This document shows, in pieces, positions 44,001 to 52,790 of a stretch of DNA of 64,000 nucleotides. Location: NCBI GenBank assembly GCA_943846755.1, contig OX044365.1, positions 1,240,001 to 1,304,000 on the forward strand. The letters are read 5' to 3'. Made by a program: the position numbers and the translations under genes. Positions within the stretch are counted from its first letter, which is position 1, and each line of letters starts with the position of its first letter. The stretch is from UBA8752 sp002336475. GTDB lineage: Bacteria > Bacteroidota > Bacteroidia > Flavobacteriales_D > Sanyastnellaceae. The notes under the pieces are model-generated. The model saw nothing but the letters and a program-made list of their open reading frames with translations. It was not told the DNA's origin and searched no databases.

Positions 44001-44113
44001 ACCCCTACGGCCCGCAAGGTGGCAGTGGACAAGCCGAAGTCTTTGTCGGCCCACCACGCATGATCCGCGTCAGCGCGGTTCTCGAACTCAAAGGACTCCA
44101 AAACCGACCATGA
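41084..44113 (+). CDS. TonB-dependent outer-membrane receptor with carboxypeptidase-like N-terminal domain
   Basis: 1009 aa from ATG 41084 (MKSFIALALAIGMG); the ORF extension overlaps the previous gene. Signal peptide to about residue 22, then a CarboxypepD_reg-like domain (VSGVVSDGFTGEALIGAYV, 24-110). The plug follows (LPLILNSTPGVYATQQGGG, VTIRGFDQTNLAVMVDGVPMND), then a 22-strand-type barrel ending LRLSVTNLLDELF...VSAVLELKGL. No SusD-like gene accompanies it, so it is not a classical Sus pair. The operon partners suggest a ligand released by a phosphodiesterase. Confidence 0.94.
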   Translation: MKSFIALALAIGMGMLSVVFGQNCTVSGVVSDGFTGEALIGAYVKSGDAIAPTDIDGRYELSLPQGTQTIVFSYIGYEPLQREVQLIGSEKTVNVKLESLVLSAAVVAADLAIDRKTPVAFTNVLPAQIQEELAGRDLPLILNSTPGVYATQQGGGDGDARVTIRGFDQTNLAVMVDGVPMNDMENGWVYWSNWAGLDLVVRTTQVQRGLGSSKLAIPSVGGTINILTGGDERGNGSLTFLSEVGNYGYYRNSLAGVFGSREKGFLHFVGSYKTNQGFASGLESETYSYYLKGRKTIGNHNVSFTTFGAPQRHGQRSFQMQVHEFDANLAQELTTSEGQDELQGILDGADENDLVSMGRGFNEFMVNYDEVYYNYNEATGQIDTTFGASRRYNSRQNYYFKPIFTVRDVWAMTEKSTLTTTAYASFGTGGGEALASTPGTRLADGTIDLQPTWNSHQLFEFGPNGLNVDANGERKGSNFIRVAHNDHRWYGALSNYTTQLKDELSFSAGVDVRHYTGSHYRTIGDMFGADYYDAPDDRRDQNADFDAPLREGDRYFYSDDGQVGWGGSYVQLEWDKLNYSAFVNVSGAQSWYRGIDYFRPRVVTLEGTTYEVRSTDEWRVLGDSDWSEGALADGTVLTAAHPGLETYATDWERLSSYTVKAGGNYNINEWTSAYTNLGYLSRAPLFNSVFDINNNLIEGYENQYVKAVEVGLKYAKDRFASNINAYRTGWENKAINRFYSVSGLWQDDNLSVYSDTSTTAGQQDLLVLAQDDRLIEDVDWANEASTIVEQADRNLGYNLLNADAVHSGIEWDFAYDVSSKLDVQGVFSWGNWRWTSNERVDLINNADNGFITRNDNGARADTLVNLNGVKVGDAAQRQISAAVSYRPKRGTYFSVRSTWFWQHYADFSPGDVITEGEPKDVWVTPGYNLINFNAGTTFDISDNALLRLRLSVTNLLDELFIADARNNSQYAPNPYGPQGGSGQAEVFVGPPRMIRVSAVLELKGLQNRP

Positions 44114-46308
44114 CCATGAACCGTTTCTTCCTCTTCGCTGGGATCTGCTTCTTCTCGGCCTCTTCCCTTGTTGCGCAGGACAACATCCTCGACATGCGCG
44201 AGAACTACAACATCGGCGACGTCGTGACGGTCACCGGTGTGGTCACCAGTGACGACAATCTAGGCTCCGTGCGCTATCTGCAGGACGCTACGGCTGGCAT
44301 TGCACTGTATCCCGGTGCAGACTGGTCCGCTTGGGACGCTGACCCCGTCATCGGAGACTCTTTGACCGTAACAGGCGAGATCACGGAATACAACGGGCTG
44401 CTAGAAGTGGGACCCAACCTGACAGCGGTCACCTTTGAAGGCACCGGTACGGTGCCCACTCCCCAAGTTGTTTCAGCCTCGGGCTTGAATGAAGGGCTGG
44501 AAGGTGAATTGGTGCGTGTCAATGGCGTGACCTTCCCCATGGCAGGCCAAGAAATCATCGGAAACGACACTTACGATTTCACATCGGATGGCGAGACTGG
44601 CCTCATTTATGTGCGCACCAGCAACAGCCTCGTAGGGGAGATCCTCACGGGATGCGCGGTCGACCTCATCGGCATCGTTTCGCAGTTCTCCTTTGACGGC
44701 TTCGGCGGTTACCAATTGCTTCCCCGCGGACCGGTGGACCTCATCCCCGCTTCTGGCATTTGCTACACCTCACCCGTGGTCCAGTCCAACATGAGCACCA
44801 CCGGTTTCACCCTGTCATGGTCCACAGACCTCGCTTCGGACGGTGTGGTCGAATATGGATTGACCGAGGCACTGGGCATGACCGCAAGCAGCGCTTCTGG
44901 CACCACAGATCACAGTGCCGATTTGACAGGTCTGGAGGCAGGCCAGATTTATTACGCCAGGGCCATCTCCACCTTGCCCGACGGCGAAAGTGCCGCCTCT
45001 CCCATCCGTTCATACGCCACCGTGTCTGCTTCCTCAGGCGATATCCATGTCTACTTCAATGGTGCCGTGGACGTTTCTGTGGCCACTGAAGAAGAGGCCC
45101 TGTCTCTGGGAACGGACATGAACGATACCGTGGCTGCATGGATCACTTCCGCACAATACACTTTGGATGTAGCCGCCTACAACTTCAACGATCAAACCCT
45201 GGAGGACGCGTTTGAAACAGCCGCGAACAATGGGGTCCAAATCCGTTGGATTTACGAAGGACAGAATGCCAATGTGGGCCTGAACAACCTCCCTGAATCG
45301 GTGGTCACACACCCCCGAACCGATGGCGAAGGAAGCGGCATGCACAACAAGTTTATCGTGGGCGATGCTGAGTACACCGAACAGGCATTCGTACTCACGG
45401 GATCTACCAACTTGACAACGGGCAACCTCGTTCAGGACCTCAACAACGCGATTGTCTTCGAAGACCAGAGCCTGGCCCGAGCCTATACCATGGAATTCAA
45501 CGAGATGTGGGGCTCTGATGGCATGACACCCGATGCTGGAAACGCGAAATTTGGCGCCGACAAATCTTGGAACACGCCCGTAAACTTCATCGTGGGTGGT
45601 TCTCCGGTTGAACTGTATTTCTCTCCCTCTGATGGCACGACCAATGCCATCAAAGAGCAGATTGAAGCTGCGGATTCCGAGTTTGAGTTCGCGGTACTGG
45701 CTTTTACCCGTGACGACCTCGGTGATGCGATTGCCGCATTGGGCCAGAGCTTCTTTGTGAACCCCATCGGTGGCATTGAGCAGGTCAATACCACAGGCAG
45801 TGAGTACGACAACCTGCTGGCCAATGGCGTGCAGGTGTACCACCACAACATCAGCAATGATTTGCACCACAAGTATGCCATTGTGGACCACGCTTCTCCC
45901 GCCAATGACCCTGTGGTCATTACCGGTTCTCACAACTGGTCTTCTTCTGCGGAGAACGTCAACGACGAGAACACCGTGATTGTGCATGACGCCCGCGTCG
46001 CCAACCTGTATCACCAGGAGTTTCGGGGCATCCTCATCGCTTTGGGTGTGATCCAATCGGTGGAAGACCATGCGGGCGATGCGCAGTGCTTGCTCTACCC
46101 CAACCCCACCCGTGGTGCCCTCAATGTGGCATGGATGGGCACAGCTGCTCCCGAAGACCTCGTGTTGCGCGACCTGTCTGGACGTGTGGTCATGCAATCT
46201 CCATTGACCATGGGAACGACCCAAATCTCAACGGCCGGTCTGGCTCCGGGCGTCTACCTCGCCTCAGTGGGAATCGACGGCACCGCATCGCGCATTGTTG
46301 TAGAATAA
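44110..46308 (+). CDS. Secreted phospholipase D-superfamily phosphodiesterase/nuclease with T9SS sorting domain
   Basis: 732 aa. Signal peptide to about residue 22. An OB-fold-like domain (VVTVTGVVTSDDNLGSVRYL, TGEITEYNGLLEVG) covers about 25-215 and a fibronectin-III-like domain about 220-305. The catalytic part has two HKD motifs, HNKFIVGD (His412) with GSTNLTTGN and HHKYAIVD (His586) with GSHNWSSSA, so both half-sites are complete. The C-terminus (LLYPNPTRGALNV to SRIVVE) is a T9SS domain. HKD enzymes with OB and GSxNW features are often secreted endonucleases, but a phospholipase is possible. It overlaps the receptor gene by 4 bases. Confidence 0.92.
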   Translation: MTMNRFFLFAGICFFSASSLVAQDNILDMRENYNIGDVVTVTGVVTSDDNLGSVRYLQDATAGIALYPGADWSAWDADPVIGDSLTVTGEITEYNGLLEVGPNLTAVTFEGTGTVPTPQVVSASGLNEGLEGELVRVNGVTFPMAGQEIIGNDTYDFTSDGETGLIYVRTSNSLVGEILTGCAVDLIGIVSQFSFDGFGGYQLLPRGPVDLIPASGICYTSPVVQSNMSTTGFTLSWSTDLASDGVVEYGLTEALGMTASSASGTTDHSADLTGLEAGQIYYARAISTLPDGESAASPIRSYATVSASSGDIHVYFNGAVDVSVATEEEALSLGTDMNDTVAAWITSAQYTLDVAAYNFNDQTLEDAFETAANNGVQIRWIYEGQNANVGLNNLPESVVTHPRTDGEGSGMHNKFIVGDAEYTEQAFVLTGSTNLTTGNLVQDLNNAIVFEDQSLARAYTMEFNEMWGSDGMTPDAGNAKFGADKSWNTPVNFIVGGSPVELYFSPSDGTTNAIKEQIEAADSEFEFAVLAFTRDDLGDAIAALGQSFFVNPIGGIEQVNTTGSEYDNLLANGVQVYHHNISNDLHHKYAIVDHASPANDPVVITGSHNWSSSAENVNDENTVIVHDARVANLYHQEFRGILIALGVIQSVEDHAGDAQCLLYPNPTRGALNVAWMGTAAPEDLVLRDLSGRVVMQSPLTMGTTQISTAGLAPGVYLASVGIDGTASRIVVE

Positions 46309-46309
46309 C

Positions 46310-47543
46310 ATGAGGCCGATTTGGACGGCCTTTTTGAGCGTCGCCCTCAGCGGCTGTCTGACTCCCAAAGGAGAGTCAGGACCATTGGAAGCCCGACCGC
46401 TGATTGCGGATTGTGGGCTGCCCGTTGGCACTGCTCTTCCGGATCTAACGGCAGGGCCGGAGGGCCCAGCATTGCTGTTTGTGCAAGAGAAGGGGGACAC
46501 GGTGAACCTGCGTTGGGCGTCCTGGGACGGTGAGCGTTGGTCCGATACGGTCACCATCGCCAAAGGCACAGACTTTCTGGTCAATTGGGCGGACAGGCCT
46601 GCTCTGGCCTTCGGAGATGGGGACGATGCCCATGCCCATTGGCTGCAGGTGGACCCCCGTGGGGACTTCGCTTACAGCATTCAAACCACCCACAGCGAAG
46701 ACGGTGGAACCACCTGGTCTGCACCCGATGTGCCGCACCGAGATACTGCTGTGGCCGAACACGGCTTTGGACAATGGATGGTAGGACAGGAGGGCACCTT
46801 GTTTGCCTGGCTGGATGGCCGGTGTTTTGATGGGCATCCTGAACCTGCAAAAGCGCCCATGGAGGTGCGCACCGCAGCGTGGACACCGGCGCTCGGATGG
46901 TCTGAGGAGGTGGTCATTGACAGCAGCGCATGTACCTGCTGTCCGATGTCGTCAACGGCACTGAACGGAGGCCACATGCTGGCCTATCGCGACCGTTCAG
47001 CAGAGGAAATACGTGACTTTAGTGCAGTGAGTCTCCGCATTGATACACTGGGCATGCCCCAGGTCACCAACACGCCTCAAACGCTGGGTCCGGATGGATG
47101 GTACATGCCGGGATGTCCGGTGAATGGGGCCGCTTTGGCCTCTGCCGGGGACCGCACTTTGGCCGTTTGGTTCACAGCTGCTGGTGATTCTGCGCGGATC
47201 CGAAGCGCCTGGCACTCCGAGGGTAAGCTGGAAGAGCTCCAACGACCTACAGCGCTATGAAGCGGTCGGTCGAGCAGCCGCTGCTGTCGATGGACGCGGC
47301 CACTACTATGCGGCATGGCTGGAGCGCCAAGAGAACGTGTCGGTCCTGGTTGGACAAAGCTGGGACCCACAGGGGTCCCCCCAATTCGATGCTCCTCTTG
47401 TGCTCACTGCGGCAGATGCAGAACGGGCTGGGGGCTTTCCGACCATGACGGGATTGGACCATGGTGGCGTGCTGCTCGCATGGACCACAACGGGGAAGGA
47501 AGCCCACGTGCGCACTGCCGTTTGGCCCCCTTCCCCGGAGTAA
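46310..47543 (+). CDS. Sialidase-like (propeller) lipoprotein, interrupted by a frameshift
   Basis: Frame one runs from ATG 46310 to a stop at 47258-47260; the protein clearly continues one base later in frame (SWKSSNDLQRYEAVGR onward) to the stop at 47541. Deleting one A in GGTAAGC near 47225 restores EGSWKSS, so a single extra base is the likely cause. The start is a lipoprotein signal (FLSVALSGC). Repeats of SEDGGTTW type and CTCCP...YRDRSAEEIRD match a sialidase-like propeller family with a CxCC motif. It starts one base after the PLD stop and ends the operon. Real break or sequence error cannot be told apart here. Confidence 0.8.
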
Positions 47544-47565
47544 TCTGGGTCCACTTGGCCCCTGT

Positions 47566-49302
47566 TTATTCTACCACAAGACGCAGGACTTTTTCCTGTG
47601 CGCCATTGGTCGCACGCACGAGGTACATGCCTGCATTCAAGCCCGAAACATCGAGGTCCAAGACCCGTTCACCCTCCATTTCGCGCTGTAAAATCAGCCT
47701 TCCGAAAACATCAGAGAGCATCAAAGAAATGGGGGCTTCCCCATCCATGACCACTTCTATTCGGACACTGCCGTGGGCTGGATTGGGATAAGCTTGCACT
47801 TCAGCAATTGCAAGGCGCTCGCCCGCACAGGCACTGGAGTTCGAATCTCCTGCCGTAAAGCTGCAAATGGGAGAATATGTGCTCACCTCACCTCCGCAAT
47901 TCGTGCGCACCTGCCATTCGTAGGTGGTGTTGTTGGACAGCTGAGAGGCCGTGATGCTGGTCTCTGCTGTATTGGCTTCACTGGTCCAGTTGGTGGCTCC
48001 TGCAACCCGGAACTGTGCGGTATAGCTCACGGCACCAGGCATGGCATTCCAAGTTAACGTGGCCCGCTTTCTCTTGATGTTGACAGCAGCCGTCCCAGTA
48101 GGCGCATCGCAAGAACCTGAAAAACAAGGTGAGCAGCTTGATCCGCCACAATCCACTCCCGTCTCATCGCCATTTTGAACGCCATCGTCACAAGTAGCCG
48201 GGCAAGCGGGGCAACCTGAGCCGCCGCAATCCACTCCAGTCTCGTCACCATTCTGCACGCCATCGTCACAGGTGGGCTGCGAACAAGGTGCGCAATTGGC
48301 GCCGCCGCAATCCACACCCGTCTCGTCGCCATTCTGAATGCCATCGTTGCATGTCGGTGATGGAGAAGCACCGCAAGCACTGGACTGGGTCAGGCTGTAG
48401 CGCGCACCTCCGGGCTCGAACAGCGCCGCCATGCGGGATGCCTGACCATCCGAAAACAGGTTCATGCAATTGTCATTGGTGTAATCCATGTAATTCTGGA
48501 CCATGTCCACCGTTCCACAGCTCACATGACCAAGGGCGCAGCCATAATTTGGTCCATCTGACAGAGGAGTATCACTCACGAAATCGTCTACGCTGCAGCC
48601 CCCATCGCCCCAGATGTGACGTAAGTTCAGGTAATGACCGACTTCGTGGGTGCAGGTGCGTCCCAGATCAAATGGTGCAGTCGCCGTGCCTGTCGTTCCG
48701 AAGTAAGCGTAGTCCACCACGACGCCGTCTGTGGCAGAAGGACCTCCAGGAAACTGCGCGTAACCGAGGAGGCCTCCACTCAAATTGCACACCCAGATGT
48801 TCAGGTAGGATGAAGGGTCCCATGGGGTGAGCCCTTGGTTGCCCTTCATGCCATCATTGGCTTGCCATGAAGGCTTGTTCGTGGACTTGCGGCGAATGCC
48901 AGAAGTCGGATTTCCATTGGGGTCAACGCTGGCCAGACAAAATTCGATCTGTGTATCCGCCGCTTGGGACCAGGTATTGTCTGCGTCTGAGTTGGTGCGC
49001 CGAAAGTCGTCATTGAGCACATCGATCTGAGACTGTATCTGAGCGTCTGAGATGTTCTGAGCGCCCGTCTTGTAGACGACGTTGACCACGACCGGAATGG
49101 AAACTGCGGCGTTGTTGCGCAGATGGGGGGTGGTCACAAATTCGCGGGTAAACTGCTCGATCAGCTCCATCTGTTGATGGTACTGTTCGTGTTCTTCCAG
49201 CAGGCGATCGAGGTTGCCCATGGTATGACATGTGCGCTCTTGGGCGCTGAGAACGGAGGCGGTTCCAAGAAGGAAGGCCAAAAGGGGGATTGAAATTTTC
49301 AT
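47566..49302 (-). CDS. M43 (cytophagalysin/pappalysin-type) secreted metalloprotease with T9SS sorting domain
   Basis: 578 aa. Signal peptide to about residue 20. The zinc motif HEVGHYLNLRH is at 219-229 with His219, Glu220, His223 and His229; Asn226 stands where Gly is usual. The Met-turn is NYMDYTND. Three copies of a Cys repeat, C.DG.QNGDETGVDCGG..C..C, lie at about 312-390. A fibronectin-III domain (TWNAMPGAVSYTAQFR) follows, then a T9SS domain (QAYPNPAHGSVRI to LRLVVE). It should be exported to the surface or medium and digest proteins. Confidence 0.93.
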   Translation of the reverse strand: MKISIPLLAFLLGTASVLSAQERTCHTMGNLDRLLEEHEQYHQQMELIEQFTREFVTTPHLRNNAAVSIPVVVNVVYKTGAQNISDAQIQSQIDVLNDDFRRTNSDADNTWSQAADTQIEFCLASVDPNGNPTSGIRRKSTNKPSWQANDGMKGNQGLTPWDPSSYLNIWVCNLSGGLLGYAQFPGGPSATDGVVVDYAYFGTTGTATAPFDLGRTCTHEVGHYLNLRHIWGDGGCSVDDFVSDTPLSDGPNYGCALGHVSCGTVDMVQNYMDYTNDNCMNLFSDGQASRMAALFEPGGARYSLTQSSACGASPSPTCNDGIQNGDETGVDCGGANCAPCSQPTCDDGVQNGDETGVDCGGSGCPACPATCDDGVQNGDETGVDCGGSSCSPCFSGSCDAPTGTAAVNIKRKRATLTWNAMPGAVSYTAQFRVAGATNWTSEANTAETSITASQLSNNTTYEWQVRTNCGGEVSTYSPICSFTAGDSNSSACAGERLAIAEVQAYPNPAHGSVRIEVVMDGEAPISLMLSDVFGRLILQREMEGERVLDLDVSGLNAGMYLVRATNGAQEKVLRLVVE

Positions 49303-49360
49303 CTGTTGTATCGGTCACAGACAATTACCTTTTTTTTCAGCAAACTTTTACTGCTTGCTC

Positions 49361-49376
49361 CATGACTTTCGTCATG
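49361..49376. promoter_or_regulatory. Inverted repeat between divergent genes
   Basis: CATGAC and GTCATG form a perfect 6-bp inverted repeat around TTTC in the 211-base gap between the divergent protease and fasciclin genes. It could be a regulator site; no T tract follows. The rest of the gap shows only AT-rich stretches. Confidence 0.25.
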
Positions 49377-49513
49377 CTGTTAATAACCTGATGGTCAGGG
49401 CATGCAAAGGTTGAACGCGGGCCTCCGCTTGATTTATTTCATACCACCACAGCGCCCATTCGAACATTGTCTCACCAATCCTGTTCCCTTTTCGAATCAC
49501 ACAAATACAAACC

Positions 49514-51888
49514 ATGCTCAAGCATACTCTTTTCATGCCCCTGCTCCTGCTCGGGTCACTTCTTTCAGCCCAGACCACCGTGGTCGACGTGGTAGTCAAC
49601 AGCGAAGACCATACTTTGCTCGAAGCCGCTGTCATTGAGGCAGACCTCGCCGGTGCCTTGTCCGGTGACGGTCCGTTTACACTCTTTGCTCCCACCGACG
49701 ACGCCATCACGGCACTTGTCACCGAGCTGGGAATTACAGCTGACGACCTCCTCGCCTTGGAAAACCTCGCCGACATCTTGACCTACCACGTGGTGGGCGC
49801 GACTGCGCTGAGCACCGACCTCATGGACGGCGACATGTTCACCACCCTGAACGGTGCCGATGTTACCATCTCCATTATGGACGGTACGGTCATGGTCAAC
49901 AACGCTACGGTTACGATGGCTGATATCACCACCGACAACGGTGTGGTGCACGTCATCGATGCTGTTTTGATGCCACCAACCCCAGAGACCACTACGGTCG
50001 TGGACGTCATCGTGAACAGCGAGGATCACACCCTGCTTGAGGCTGCTGTTGGCGCTGCCGGTCTCGTGGATGCGCTCTCCGGAGCAGGCCCCTTCACCGT
50101 GTTTGCTCCTACCGATGACGCGATCACCGCATTGGTGACTGAACTCGGCATCTCCGCCGATGACCTTCTCGCCCTCGAAGGCTTGGCCGACATCCTGACC
50201 TACCACGTGGTGGGCGCAACGGCCCTCAGCACCGACCTCATGGACGGCGACATGTTCACCACCCTGAACGGTGCTGATGTTACCATCTCCATCATGGACG
50301 GTACGGTCATGGTCAACAACGCTACGGTTACGATGGCTGATATCACCACCGACAACGGTGTGGTGCACGTCATCGATGCTGTTTTGATGCCACCAACCCC
50401 AGAGACCACTACGGTCGTGGACGTCATCGTAAACAGCGAGGACCACACCCTGCTTGAGGCTGCTGTTGGCGCTGCCGGTCTCGTGGATGCGCTCTCCGGA
50501 GCAGGCCCCTTCACCGTGTTTGCTCCTACCGATGACGCGATCACCGCATTGGTGACTGAACTCGGCATCACCGCCGATGACCTTCTCGCCCTCGAAGGCT
50601 TGGCGACATCCTGACCTACCACGTGGTGGGCGCAACGGCCCTCAGCACCGACCTCATGGACGGCGACATGTTCACCACCCTGAACGGTGCCGATGTTACC
50701 ATCTCCATCATGGACGGTACGGTCATGGTCAACAACGCTACGGTTACGATGGCTGATATCACCACCGACAACGGTGTGGTGCACGTCATCGATGCTGTTT
50801 TGATGCCACCAACCCCAGAAGTGACCCCTACGGTTGCTGAAATCATTGCGGACAGTGAAGTACATACCGTGCTTGCCGCTGTATTGGACAGCACCAACCT
50901 CGACGAAGCGTTGGCTGGAACCGGACCCTTTACGGTGTTTGCTCCAACAGATGCTGCATTTGATGCACTCGGCCCAACAGTCATCCTGGAACTGTTGACC
51001 AACAATACTGCCCTGACCAATGTGTTGACATACCACGTTGCAGGAGACAGCTTGACTTCTGCCGACCTTTCTGACGGACAGAACATCACCACCCTCTTTG
51101 GCGAAGATGTGACGGTCACCATCGATGGTGATATGGTCATGATCAACGACGCTACGGTCATTCTTGCAGACCTCATCGGTTCCAATGGTGTGGTGCATGT
51201 CATTGACGCCGTTTTGCTCCCCCCCCCAACCACACCTGCTACTGTGGTGGACATCATCGTGAACAGCCCTTCACACAATGTCCTCGAAGCAGCTGTTGGC
51301 GCAGCTGGACTGGTCGAGGCCTTGCAAGGCGAAGGTCCCTTCACCGTTTTTGCACCTACGGACGAGGCTTTCGCTGCTTTGCCAGCGGGTGTGATCGACG
51401 ACCTGTTGGCTGACCCCACCGGAGCGTTGACTGACATCCTCACCTACCACGTGGTTGCAGGAGTAGCGGCATTGAGCACGGACCTTTCTGACGGACAAAC
51501 CATTGCAACTTTGCAAGGCGGTGACGTCACCATCACGATCGATGGCATGATGGTCATGGTCAATGATGCGACTGTCATCATTGCAGACTTGGTGGCCGAC
51601 AACGGTGTGGTGCATGTCATCGACGCCGTATTGAGCCTGCCTTCAAACGTCAACCAATTGGAATTGGGCAGCCTCTTTGAGGTGTATCCAAACCCTACCA
51701 CTGACGCGCTGCGTTGGGGCAATGTCCAAGTGGACCGCTTGCAGGTATTGGATGCCAATGGCCGGACTTGCTTCGAGACCACCAATCCAGGCGGAATGCT
51801 TGACATGAGCAACTTTGAGAGCGGCCGCTACATGGTCGTCATCGAAGCTGACGGACAGCGTGCCGTGAAGGCCGTGATCAAGCAGTAA
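49514..51888 (+). CDS. Five-domain fasciclin (FAS1) adhesin with T9SS sorting domain, interrupted by a frameshift
   Basis: Signal peptide to about residue 19, then five FAS1 domains, each of about 139 residues with TLLEAA, GPFTVFAPTDDA and VIDAVL motifs. The second and third are almost identical in DNA. Frame one stops at 50614 in the third domain; comparison with the second copy (GGCCGAC against GGCGAC) shows one missing C at about 50604. The frame resumes to the stop at 51886. The C-terminus (LFEVYPNPTTDALRW to KAVIKQ) is a T9SS domain. FAS1 proteins mediate cell adhesion. Without the gap the product would be about 791 aa. Confidence 0.9.
49984..50816 (+). repeat. Tandem 417-bp repeat (two copies) within the fasciclin gene
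   Basis: Copy one spans 49984-50400 and copy two 50401-50816. By eye they differ at about five positions, including the one-base deletion. The 3' half of the first domain (about 49760-49983) and of the third repeat unit share most of the same bases, so recent duplication or gene conversion is likely. Confidence 0.9.
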
Positions 51889-51928
51889 TAGAAACGTATC
51901 TAGCCCCTTTGGGCTGAATGATTTTCAG

Positions 51929-51957
51929 ACAAGGCCGTCCCATTGGGGCGGCCTTGT
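51929..51957. terminator. Bidirectional terminator between fasciclin gene and cysQ
   Basis: ACAAGGCCGTCCC pairs with GGGGCGGCCTTGT around ATT, with one G-T pair. It lies between the convergent ends of the two genes, 41 bases after the plus stop. TTGCTTTTA follows on the plus strand. Confidence 0.8.
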
Positions 51958-51962
51958 TGCTT

Positions 51963-52754
51963 TTACTTCACCAAGAACCAAGCATTGAGCAGGTCTTCAC
52001 GGTTGTAACGCATGGTTTCTCCCGTGTTCTGGTCGATGACATCAAAACCAGCGGCCATGCAGATGGCCTGGCCTGCTGCCGTGTCCCATTCCATGGTGGG
52101 AGCGAAGCGGGGATAGCAATCGGCCTTTCCTTCGGCCACCATACACAGCTTTAGGGATGACCCTTTTGAGATCAGGGCCACGTCCCCGTGTTCCTTGCGG
52201 AGTTCAGCAATGAACTCTTCTGTTTCTGCCGACATGTGGGACCTGCTCGCCACCGCGGTATATGGACGGCTGCTTGTATCCACAGGAATGGATGAGGCAC
52301 CTTCCATCGCCTTCTGTGCATCTGGAGCGCCATCGGCAGGGCACATCGCTTTCACGGCGCCTTCTCCCGCTGTGCCGACGTACAATTCTCCAGAAACAGG
52401 CACATAAATGACGCCCAGCACGGGAACACCGTCGCGTACCAATGCGATGTTGACGGTAAACTCCCCATTGCGCTTGATGAACTCCTTGGTACCGTCAATG
52501 GGGTCTACGATCCACAACTCGCGCCACTCGCCGCGCTCCTCAAATGGGATGTCGCGGCCTTCCTCGGACAACACGGGAATGCTGGTTGGAATCAGGTGCT
52601 GCATGATCACGTCATGCGAGGCTAAATCGGCCCGCGTGAGGGGCGAGTCATCCCCCTTGACGGTCACATCAAAATTTCCACTGTGGTAGATTTCAAGGAT
52701 CGCCTGTCCGGCTTCAATGGCCGCATTTACTGCGGTGTTCCTGTATGCCTGCAT
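51963..52754 (-). CDS. cysQ: 3'(2'),5'-bisphosphate nucleotidase
   Basis: 263 aa inositol-monophosphatase-fold enzyme. It converts PAP or PAPS to AMP or APS in sulfur metabolism. Metal motif 1 is DPIDGTKEF with Asp84 and Asp87; an upstream SEEG (63-66) gives the partner Glu; motif 2 is MEWDTAAGQAI near residue 222. KGDDSPLTRAD is the usual N-terminal substrate loop. A TACATTCG element ends 4 nt before the ATG, with TTG 16 nt further upstream. Confidence 0.94.
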   Translation of the reverse strand: MQAYRNTAVNAAIEAGQAILEIYHSGNFDVTVKGDDSPLTRADLASHDVIMQHLIPTSIPVLSEEGRDIPFEERGEWRELWIVDPIDGTKEFIKRNGEFTVNIALVRDGVPVLGVIYVPVSGELYVGTAGEGAVKAMCPADGAPDAQKAMEGASSIPVDTSSRPYTAVASRSHMSAETEEFIAELRKEHGDVALISKGSSLKLCMVAEGKADCYPRFAPTMEWDTAAGQAICMAAGFDVIDQNTGETMRYNREDLLNAWFLVK

Positions 52755-52758
52755 GCTG

Positions 52759-52766
52759 CGAATGTA
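52759..52766 (-). promoter_or_regulatory. Candidate -7 promoter element TACATTCG of cysQ, start-proximal
   Basis: One mismatch to TAnnTTTG, 4 nt before the ATG. A TTG 16 nt upstream is a fair -33 element, the best pairing among the start-proximal set. Confidence 0.5.
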
Positions 52767-52790
52767 CCGCGATTGGCGTGGCCAAGGAGC

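Noticed and set aside
45034..46224. 396-aa minus-strand ORF opposite the PLD gene
   Set aside because: Antisense to a clearly coding gene with two HKD motifs; composition is not protein-like.
49565..51198. Long minus-strand ORFs (up to 356 aa) opposite the fasciclin gene
   Set aside because: They mirror the repeats of the FAS1 gene, are His/Gly/Val-rich and show no domain. Shadow frames of a repetitive GC-rich gene.
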